Notes under the pieces: generated by a model
Databases searched by the model: none
Told to the model about the DNA's origin: nothing
What the model saw: only the letters and a program-made list of their open reading frames with translations
In this document: positions 34,139 through 39,587 of the stretch, one piece after another
Layout of the letters: each line of letters begins with the position of its first letter
Position numbering within the stretch: position 1 is the stretch's first letter
Translations under genes and position numbers: made by a program
Assembly: GCA_964393975.1 (NCBI GenBank)
Contig: CAYMVO010000009.1
Coordinates: forward strand, 1-47,172
DNA: 47,172 bases
From: CALVNN01 sp964393975
GTDB taxonomy: Bacteria > Bacillota > Clostridia > Christensenellales > UBA1242
Direction: 5' to 3'

Positions 34139-35305
34139 ATGTCTCAAAGCAAGATAGAAAAAAGTTTATTATGTATTTCGTTAAGCGTGATTCTAGCTGT
34201 AGTATTTTCTCTAGTATTCTTTTGTCGTGCTCAACAAACAGAATTAGTAACACGTCAAATAGATGTAGATGCGATTGGGAATTTGAGTTATGAAGAAAGC
34301 TATGAGGCTTTTCTTAATCAGTTTTCTGATTATGAAACCGATGTAAAAGATGATAAATGCGTGTTTGCAGGAACTATAAATTTGAATACTGCTAATTACG
34401 GTATTGATTTCTTGTCATCGGAAGTAAAGAATTTTGTATTAAAATATTCTACCATTTATGATATAGAGAATAACATATTTGAGGTTATTACATACAATTA
34501 TGCTGATGGGGTTTTGATTGAGCAATCTACCGAATATGCGAAACCATATTATGAGGAAAATAAAGATGACTTGTTTTTGAAATTAGAAAATGGATCTGTA
34601 ATATCAGTAAAGGATACGTTAGGCTGGAATAAAGAGGATTGTTTAGCCTTAACGCTATTCTCGTGTGGCTTGTTTGTTGCTTTGTTATTTACCGTTGCGG
34701 TTGTGCCTGTTGTGCAGAATCCGAGTTTTTATGTGCCTGTGGGTGAAACTATAAGTAATGCTTTTACTAATATTGGCAATTTTTTTAGGCGGTTATTTTC
34801 AAAGCCTGTAGCAACAACTACAGTAGATAAGTATCTAACTTTGTCTGCCAGCGATGAGGCAAAAGCAAAACAGCCTCCACGCGACATAAGGATTTACCAA
34901 ATAGCGTATTGTACAAAAGACTCTACATTGCAAGCATCCAAAGTCAAATTAAAATGGATTGAAGCTTTGGCAGTGTTAAATGCTTTTAGACCATTAAACA
35001 AAATATTAAGTAATGCTACGGGAGCGTTGGTAAATGTATCAAATGTAGATGTTGGTAAATTGGATCCACAAGTAAATACTGATATTAAGTCTATTCCGCA
35101 GAGTGCTTTTGTTGGTATTTATACGCAAAATAGAATAGACGCGGCAAGACTAGCGAATGCCGTAGGTCCATACTTGTATGATAGTGGTAAGAATTTTGGT
35201 AAACTAAAAATAGAAACACACAACACGAAAATTGGTAGCAAATACTATTATCATTTCCATGACGTGAACCATGAGATTCATATTTGGTATGGTAGTCCTA
35301 TTTAA
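34139..35305 (+). CDS. Membrane-anchored protein with a possible C-terminal toxin domain
   Basis: The 388-residue protein has an N-terminal transmembrane helix (~residues 9-29), an extracytoplasmic domain, a second helix (~178-199, LALTLFSCGLFVALLF) and a C-terminal soluble region. The end carries a dense His/aromatic motif, YYYHFHDVNHEIHIWYG. I have seen similar His-rich endings in polymorphic toxin-type proteins, but name no family. If both helices span, the C-terminus is cytoplasmic relative to the N-terminal side. A ribosome binding site of GGGGGTG precedes the ATG. The next gene follows after 11 nt and could encode immunity. Confidence 0.6.
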   Translation: MSQSKIEKSLLCISLSVILAVVFSLVFFCRAQQTELVTRQIDVDAIGNLSYEESYEAFLNQFSDYETDVKDDKCVFAGTINLNTANYGIDFLSSEVKNFVLKYSTIYDIENNIFEVITYNYADGVLIEQSTEYAKPYYEENKDDLFLKLENGSVISVKDTLGWNKEDCLALTLFSCGLFVALLFTVAVVPVVQNPSFYVPVGETISNAFTNIGNFFRRLFSKPVATTTVDKYLTLSASDEAKAKQPPRDIRIYQIAYCTKDSTLQASKVKLKWIEALAVLNAFRPLNKILSNATGALVNVSNVDVGKLDPQVNTDIKSIPQSAFVGIYTQNRIDAARLANAVGPYLYDSGKNFGKLKIETHNTKIGSKYYYHFHDVNHEIHIWYGSPI

Positions 35306-35316
35306 TAGAGGTGAAC

Positions 35317-36012
35317 ATGACAATAAATCACAAAGAAATAGTTAGCAAATTTGCAAAAAGTAATGGGTTAAAGTTTGAAGAAATTGACCGCGATACATTT
35401 AGACTATGCGGGAAATTTGGCTTGTTGCAAATATTTTTTAGAGAAAACCAATACGAGTTTTCTTGCTGGGGTGCTTTTGTTGAAGATGTTGATGAAGATT
35501 GCTTTGATTTTGAGCAAACATTGTTGAATGTTACAACAAATTACAAAATGATTTATGGATTGGACAAAGATAAAGAGATTTTGTGCCAAAATATACTTGC
35601 GATTAGCGAATCAATTGAGGATATTGTTGTGAGGCAAAAAGGCGTGAAATATATTTTGGAAGTTGGATTTTTTGATAAACCTCAGTTTTATACTTACAAG
35701 GGGCGAGTAATAAAGAATATTGAAATGCCACCCTTGTTTAATCCCCTCACAGAGCTTGATAATTTGCTAAAAGGGAGTTTGAAGATATCTCAATATATCG
35801 CTTTTTCTAATGAACTAAATTGTTCTCCTAGTATAAAGATAGAGTTAGACAACGGCGACACAGGTTATATTTCGAGCAATATTTGGGGAACACAAATATA
35901 TTTGTATTTTGAGAAAGTTACTTTGAGAGATAGTTTCTCTACGAATGAATTTACATTATCACAAATTGCTAATAATATAGTAATCACCATTAAGAAATAT
36001 GAGGGCGGATAG
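35317..36012 (+). CDS. Cytoplasmic protein paired with the preceding gene, possible immunity protein
   Basis: The start at 35317 follows AGAGGTG. The 231-residue protein is soluble, acidic-aromatic and shows two similar halves of mixed alpha/beta pattern; no signal peptide or known motif. Its position directly behind the putative toxin, in the same transcript and same inserted cassette, is the only ground for the immunity suggestion. Otherwise unknown. Confidence 0.55.
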   Translation: MTINHKEIVSKFAKSNGLKFEEIDRDTFRLCGKFGLLQIFFRENQYEFSCWGAFVEDVDEDCFDFEQTLLNVTTNYKMIYGLDKDKEILCQNILAISESIEDIVVRQKGVKYILEVGFFDKPQFYTYKGRVIKNIEMPPLFNPLTELDNLLKGSLKISQYIAFSNELNCSPSIKIELDNGDTGYISSNIWGTQIYLYFEKVTLRDSFSTNEFTLSQIANNIVITIKKYEGG

Positions 36013-36118
36013 GAATGTACGATTAAATATGCTTAGTTGCATATTAAAATAATAGACTTAGAATTATTGGCACGCAAAATATTAAATGATTTTAAACTAA
36101 TATTAAAAAGAGTAAGTA

Positions 36119-36194
36119 ATGACAGAAAACATAAGTAAGATGATGAGGATTGTACTTGCAATAAGTGTTTTTTCGGCGGTAATGAGCATTGCTG
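36119..36194 (+). pseudogene. Start of a truncated membrane-protein ORF at the cassette edge
   Basis: An ATG with a weak AAGAG site opens about 25 codons containing a transmembrane-like stretch (IVLAISVFSAVMSIAV), then runs into the right direct repeat at 36195. The rest of the frame is repeat sequence, so the gene appears cut at the junction. Confidence 0.4.
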
Positions 36195-36317
36195 TGAAGT
36201 GGTCACAATGTGATCGCTTCATTTTTATATGCAAGTCCTTTTGTGTTTTTAGTAGAAAAGATTTTATTTTGTCGACTTTGAGTGATTACTGCATACATTT
36301 AAAAAGTATGTAAAAAT
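36195..36317. repeat. 123-bp direct repeat, right copy
   Basis: It is the counterpart of 33739-33861, offset by 2456 bp. This copy includes the functional 3' end of the GATase gene. Confidence 0.9.
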
Positions 36318-36983
36318 GTCATTCTGTTTTTTGTCTATATCGACTAGTAGTTCGGGGTGGTACTTTATGCCAATGTAAAACTTTTTGTCTTTTGCTTCCA
36401 CGACTTCCACTTGTCCATCATCACTCTTTGCAACGACTGCTAATTCGTTTGGGATGTGTGTTCCAATGTAACTATGTACGCTATTTACATCAAAAACATC
36501 TTCTTTCACAATCTTAGCAAACAAGGAGTCTTTATCTGTGATTATGCATTTGTGAGCGTAGGTCAAGTCAGGTCTATCGTGAATATCAGTATCTTGATTT
36601 TTTTCCGCTTTCCCACCTAGTCCACGAATAATACTGTTGTAGCCCGAACAAATTCCTAATAAAGGTATATCATTATCATAGCAGTATTTTGCAATAAATT
36701 CCTCATAGTTATGAGAAGTTATTCCGCCTGGGAGAATGATTCCGTCGCACATATTTAATAGAGTGATTAAATCTGTTTTTTCGGTCTCGGTCAAGGCTAT
36801 ATTTTCAGGCTCGCTAGATTGATTAAAAATTTTTCTTGTTGTTTGGGGGAGTATTCCCATCACGAGTCCGCCGTTTTTATTCACGCTATAGCGAACATCA
36901 TTGCTTATTCTCTGCCACGACCAATCATAAAAATCATTTAAGGTAATGTTTTTAGATACAACTCCGATAATTGCTTTTTTCAT
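36264..36983 (-). CDS. Class I glutamine amidotransferase-like hydrolase (peptidase C26 type)
   Basis: The 239-residue protein has DGIILPGG, the nucleophile elbow LGICSGYN and a late YHPE, which together give the Cys-His-Glu triad of class I amidotransferases. The stand-alone form with this layout matches gamma-glutamyl-GABA or gamma-glutamyl hydrolases (PuuD-like). The substrate is unknown. AAAGGAG precedes the ATG. Its last 17 codons lie in the direct repeat and are duplicated at 33739-33861. Confidence 0.82.
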   Translation of the reverse strand: MKKAIIGVVSKNITLNDFYDWSWQRISNDVRYSVNKNGGLVMGILPQTTRKIFNQSSEPENIALTETEKTDLITLLNMCDGIILPGGITSHNYEEFIAKYCYDNDIPLLGICSGYNSIIRGLGGKAEKNQDTDIHDRPDLTYAHKCIITDKDSLFAKIVKEDVFDVNSVHSYIGTHIPNELAVVAKSDDGQVEVVEAKDKKFYIGIKYHPELLVDIDKKQNDIFTYFLNVCSNHSKSTK

Positions 36984-37078
36984 TTTTTGTACTCCTTTAC
37001 AGTGTATTTAGTATTTTTGAATTAATTTAATTGTTGGTCTGCGCCTAAGTTTAGTCAATTAAATTTTAATCTTGCAGT

Positions 37079-37119
37079 TATTAAAAATCGCTAAAACCAT
37101 AAGCTCAACGGTCTTAGCG
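37079..37119 (-). terminator. Terminator of tRNA-Gly
   Basis: CGCTAAGACC pairs with GGTTTTAGCG (one mismatch); on the minus strand ATTTTTAA follows. Confidence 0.75.
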
Positions 37120-37125
37120 CTTTAT

Positions 37126-37199
37126 TGGAGCGGGTGATGGGAGTCGAACCCACGCAATCAGCTTGGAAGGCTGAGATTCTACCGCTGAACTACACCCGC
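37126..37199 (-). tRNA. tRNA-Gly (anticodon TCC)
   Basis: Complete cloverleaf: GCGGGTG/CACCCGC acceptor, anticodon loop CTTCCAA, TTCGACT T-loop, encoded CCA. Confidence 0.95.
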
Positions 37200-37216
37200 A
37201 TATCATTTATAATAGT

Positions 37217-37245
37217 ATATTATCATATTTGGTCAAAATTGTCAA
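37217..37245 (-). promoter_or_regulatory. Promoter of tRNA-Gly
   Basis: On the minus strand TTGACA (37240-37245) and TAATAT (37217-37222) are separated by 17 bp. Confidence 0.8.
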
Positions 37246-37320
37246 CTAAATTTTACTATTTTAATATCGGTCTGAGTGTAAACGAATGGTAAAGAGGAAA
37301 GAAATTTTTTTAAAAAAGTG

Positions 37321-37349
37321 TTGACAAATCGATAATTTTAGTATATAGT
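37321..37349 (+). promoter_or_regulatory. Promoter of tRNA-Met/tRNA-Glu
   Basis: TTGACA (37321-37326) and TATAGT (37344-37349) are separated by 17 bp. Confidence 0.85.
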
Positions 37350-37367
37350 ATAAATACGATTGTGTGT

Positions 37368-37444
37368 GGCGGTATGGCTCAGTTGGCTAGAGCGCTCGGT
37401 TCATACCCGGGAGGTCGGTAGTTCGATCCTACCTACCGCTACCA
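37368..37444 (+). tRNA. tRNA-Met (anticodon CAT, elongator type)
   Basis: Acceptor GGCGGTA/TACCGCT, anticodon loop TTCATAC, encoded CCA. The overall sequence resembles the Bacillus elongator tRNA-Met rather than the initiator; a lysidine-modified tRNA-Ile cannot be fully excluded. Confidence 0.93.
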
Positions 37445-37449
37445 TTTAT

Positions 37450-37524
37450 GGCGCTATGGTCAATCGGTTAAGACATCGCCCTTTCACGGCGGAGTGAGGA
37501 GTTCGACTCTCCTTAGCGTCACCA
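37450..37524 (+). tRNA. tRNA-Glu (anticodon TTC)
   Basis: Acceptor GGCGCTA/TAGCGTC, anticodon loop CTTTCAC, encoded CCA. Confidence 0.95.
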
Positions 37525-37530
37525 GCATAG

Positions 37531-37562
37531 AAAAAGACTAGGTTTTGCGCCTAGTCTTTTTG
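37531..37562 (+). terminator. Terminator of the tRNA pair
   Basis: AAAAAGACTAGG pairs perfectly with CCTAGTCTTTTT. Confidence 0.92.
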
Positions 37563-37601
37563 CTTTATTTTGACCGCTCCTTTCAATCGGTCAAAGATTG
37601 T

Positions 37602-37769
37602 TTATATGTCAAATATTCCTTGTATTTTCGCCGTTTCCGCTTTGTAAAAGTTGTCTAATACATCTACATAAATGTTCGCCGTTACCTCATAGCTACTGTG
37701 TCCTAAGACCACCTGCACATACTTCATACTAGCGCCACGACTATACCTATCGCTATCCCGATTATATAA
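37602..37769 (-). pseudogene. C-terminal remnant of a tyrosine recombinase (phage-type integrase)
   Basis: The frame of ~55 codons contains MKYVQVVLGHSSYEVTANIY, the standard integrase end with the catalytic His (LGHS) and Tyr (NIY), followed by a short tail and TAA. The RHT region and all N-terminal domains are missing; an in-frame TGA lies at 37770-37772. The fragment sits 78 bp from tRNA-Glu, a usual integration site. Confidence 0.75.
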
Positions 37770-37777
37770 TCAGTCAT
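37724..37777 (-). CDS. 17-residue hydrophobic peptide
   Basis: ATG at 37777 encodes MTDYIIGIAIGIVVALV, a single short hydrophobic helix. AGGAGG lies 13 nt upstream, a little far. Its TGA overlaps an ATG within the integrase remnant (ATGA). Similar tiny hydrophobic ORFs occur at 38320 and 38514. It may be a real small membrane peptide or chance. Confidence 0.35.
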   Translation of the reverse strand: MTDYIIGIAIGIVVALV

Positions 37778-37814
37778 CTTCTTTTTTTTACCTCCTTTTA
37801 TTTTTTTAATTTTA

Positions 37815-37843
37815 TTGACAATCAAAAATTATTGTGTAATAAT
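37815..37843 (+). promoter_or_regulatory. Promoter of small RNA candidate 1
   Basis: TTGACA (37815-37820) and AATAAT (37838-37843) are separated by 17 bp, facing away from the peptide ORFs. Confidence 0.65.
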
Positions 37844-37849
37844 ATATTA

Positions 37850-37981
37850 ACTTCGCAGTTCCGAATAGGAGAGTTACGCAACATAGTGGTAACCAGATAA
37901 GTAACCTAGAAGTAACATAATATGTAAGTCATTTGACTTGGTGAGACTTATCAAATATTAGCAAAAATGCTAATATTTTTT
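37850..37981 (+). ncRNA. Structured small RNA candidate 1
   Basis: Promoter-to-terminator unit of ~130 nt with no ORF. It contains GTTAC-GCAACATAGTG-GTAAC followed by CAGAT, a closing stem ACTTC/GAAGT, a stem GATAAGT/ACTTATC, and a perfect terminator AAATATTAGC/GCTAATATTT (37953-37978) with a T run. The GCAA...GTG hairpin recurs with compensating base changes in candidate 2. The terminator overlaps the 3' end of the 93-residue gene on the other strand. Confidence 0.5.
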
Positions 37982-38261
37982 ATTTCTTAACCAAATAAAC
38001 AACTTTTCTATTTTCATTATTAAATTTTTTTACAATTTCATTTTTTGTCTTTTTATTGAGATTGTTAAAATCTTCAACATATCTATTATTTTTACCTTTT
38101 AAGTTCGTGTTAGAAACATAAGCGGAAAAACATTTTTCTACCTTACCATAGATCTTTAAATCTTTACGTAAAGTTTTGTGATCTTTATTCCAGACTTTAT
38201 CCGCTGTAAGAACTTGTAAATTACACAAATCTTTGCTTTTTAATTGAGTTTTTCTTGCCAT
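37980..38261 (-). CDS. 93-residue basic protein, paralogue of 38640-38936
   Basis: AAAGGAGAA precedes the ATG. The protein is very lysine/asparagine rich with no signal or transmembrane helix. It shares with the 98-residue protein: K-KDL---L---TAD-VW at the start, YG-V-K--SA in the middle, VED, and the identical ending VVYLVKK. Family unknown. The basic charge suggests nucleic-acid or membrane contact, which is inference. Confidence 0.75.
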   Translation of the reverse strand: MARKTQLKSKDLCNLQVLTADKVWNKDHKTLRKDLKIYGKVEKCFSAYVSNTNLKGKNNRYVEDFNNLNKKTKNEIVKKFNNENRKVVYLVKK

Positions 38262-38288
38262 TTATTCTCCTTTATTTAATAATTTTTT

Positions 38289-38317
38289 AAAAAAGCACCC
38301 TTTAACGAGTGCCTTTA
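38289..38317 (-). terminator. Terminator after the 52-residue peptide gene
   Basis: On the minus strand AAAGGCAC pairs with GTGCTTTT and six T follow. The 24-nt core recurs at 39130-39153. Confidence 0.75.
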
Positions 38318-38319
38318 CT

Positions 38320-38478
38320 TTACATTACACCTTGCCAGCCCCATATGTTTATGAGGTTTGCTAGCCATTTTAAGCCAATACTGAGGTAGTTAAATAATTC
38401 AGCTAGCAAGGTCAAAGGTATCGTGCCAAAAAGCACTACCAATATCAAAATTGTTATTATCAAAAATAAGTTTCGCAT
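38320..38478 (-). CDS. 52-residue membrane-active peptide candidate
   Basis: The ORF begins MRNLFLIITILILVVLFGTI, a strong transmembrane helix, continues with a second amphipathic part (LKWLANLINIWGWQ) and stops 3 nt before the terminator. No good ribosome binding site is visible, so expression may rely on the upstream genes. The composition recalls small hydrophobic toxins or leaderless bacteriocins; no family recognised. Confidence 0.5.
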   Translation of the reverse strand: MRNLFLIITILILVVLFGTIPLTLLAELFNYLSIGLKWLANLINIWGWQGVM

Positions 38479-38513
38479 ATTTAAATCACTATCGGTTTAC
38501 TGATAGGTGAGTG

Positions 38514-38639
38514 TTACTTTTCTACTACTGCAGGAATGTTATTAGCACCACCACCGAACCAATTTACTATTTGGTCGCCAAAACTGACACCATTCACCGC
38601 CGCTACAATCGCTACCACAGTAGCAAATGCAAGTACCGC
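38514..38639 (-). CDS. Hydrophobic, glycine-rich peptide frame directly behind the 98-residue gene
   Basis: After the TAA of the 98-residue gene the same frame stays open for 41 codons (AVLAFATVVAIVAAVNGVSF ... NWFGGGANNIPAVVEK) and ends at 38514. It reads like a small exported or membrane peptide whose MKK start was replaced by the KK-stop of the preceding gene. No ATG is present; a GTG inside the hydrophobic run is the only start. It may be a fusion scar or be made by read-through. Confidence 0.35.
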   Translation of the reverse strand, partial: AVLAFATVVAIVAAVNGVSFGDQIVNWFGGGANNIPAVVEK

Positions 38640-38936
38640 TTATTTTTTTACTAGATAGACAACTCGTTTATTTTTATTATCAAACAAGTCAACTATCTTG
38701 TTTTTTGCATTCTTTGGTAATTTGCAAGTATCTTCTACAAATTTATAATTCTGTCCATATTTGTTTGTTCTTTTTATAAAAGCACTAGAGCCTTTATCAA
38801 CTCTACCATAATAATCATATCCACTTCTTAATCTAGGTTTTCTTTTCCTATTTTTATCAATATCCCAGACTTCATCAGCAGTCATTATATCTAAACTTAC
38901 TAAATCTTTATTTTTCTGTTGAAAATATCTTGACAT
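38640..38936 (-). CDS. 98-residue basic protein, paralogue of 37980-38261
   Basis: AGGAGAAG precedes the ATG. The sequence is basic and soluble and aligns with the 93-residue protein along its whole length, ending in VVYLVKK. It is the first gene of a minus-strand group with the two hydrophobic peptide frames. The region just upstream holds a 20-bp perfect palindrome and the divergent small RNA candidate 2. Confidence 0.75.
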   Translation of the reverse strand: MSRYFQQKNKDLVSLDIMTADEVWDIDKNRKRKPRLRSGYDYYGRVDKGSSAFIKRTNKYGQNYKFVEDTCKLPKNAKNKIVDLFDNKNKRVVYLVKK

Positions 38937-38961
38937 ATTTCTTCTCCTATATTATAATAAA

Positions 38962-38981
38962 TATGTATTATATAATACATA
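38962..38981. promoter_or_regulatory. 20-bp perfect palindrome, operator candidate
   Basis: TATGTATTATATAATACATA reads the same on both strands and contains overlapping TATAAT boxes in both directions. It lies between the 98-residue gene and the divergent RNA candidate, without good -35 boxes, so an activator or a bidirectional regulator is possible. Confidence 0.5.
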
Positions 38982-38982
38982 C

Positions 38983-39112
38983 ACGCCCTTGGTGGTCTTA
39001 ATTGACAGGTACGCAAAGCGTGGTACCCAGATGGGGAATTCATTAGGGCGATTATTTTTTTGGATAGTCCCTATCATTAAACACTAACTTTTATAGTTGG
39101 TGTTTTTTTTAA
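38983..39112 (+). ncRNA. Structured small RNA candidate 2
   Basis: Starting ~7 bases after a TATAAT, the sequence forms a closing stem CGCCCT/AGGGCG (38984-38989 with 39044-39049) around the hairpin GGTAC-GCAAAGCGTG-GTACC and CAGAT, the same layout as candidate 1 with compensating stem changes. A T run follows the closing stem. A second terminator, AACACTAAC/GTTGGTGTT (39080-39104) with eight T, ends the unit. Confidence 0.5.
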
Positions 39113-39129
39113 TTAAGTATCCATTTACC

Positions 39130-39153
39130 AAAAAAGCACCCTTTAACGAGTGC
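39130..39153 (-). terminator. Second copy of the 24-nt terminator
   Basis: Identical to 38289-38312 and followed on the minus strand by T. No intact gene lies upstream, so it is probably left over from a duplicated peptide module. Confidence 0.65.
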
Positions 39154-39471
39154 TTTTACATTCCGCAAGTGGTTTTTTGCGTTGGTCTCGGTGACGGCAC
39201 AAAAGTGCCTACTCAGGATGATATGGTGTGGTGGCGTTTCAGGGGACAATCTTATTAGTTTATTTTTATATTTTTAATATTGAAAATTGAAAAAGACTGT
39301 AAACATTTGTCTACAGTCTGAGTGCCAATACAGGTGACATTAACTTTTGCGTGTATGAATTTAAAAAAGTTAGCAAAATGGAAGCGGAAAAAGTCTGAAA
39401 AGAGCGACTAAAAACAAAATAATGAAAAAACTAGTGTCTCTAACAATTAAACCATAAGAACTACTAGTTAG
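39154..39471. other. Gene-free spacer with a terminator-like hairpin
   Basis: No supported ORF. AGACTGTA (39294-39301) pairs with TACAGTCT (39312-39319) and is followed by T on the minus strand. GGCAC/GTGCC at 39196-39209 forms a small hairpin. Confidence 0.5.
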
Positions 39472-39518
39472 GTAAGAAAAAAGACAAAAACAATCATTAA
39501 TAAATTGTATTTGTCTTT
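39472..39518 (-). terminator. Terminator of the giant surface-protein gene
   Basis: On the minus strand AAAGACAAATACAAT pairs with ATTGTTTTTGTCTTT (one mismatch) and a T run follows. Two more hairpins (39525-39557 around GGGGA/TCCCC and 39571-39586 TTGTCT/AGACAA) lie between it and the stop codon. Confidence 0.85.
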
Positions 39519-39587
39519 AGTCTAAGACAGGGGATAAATTGTCCCCAGTCTTTATTATAAAAGCAAGGTTTGTCTTAGTAGACAAGA

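Larger units (their letters stand above)
33739..36194. mobile_element. 2.46-kb inserted cassette bounded by a 123-bp direct repeat
   Basis: The Nudix gene (+) and the GATase gene (-) would be tail-to-tail neighbours if one repeat copy and the DNA between were removed. The segment carries its own promoter, two genes and a cut-off third ORF. No transposase or integrase lies inside. The repeat makes loss by recombination likely. Confidence 0.55.
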
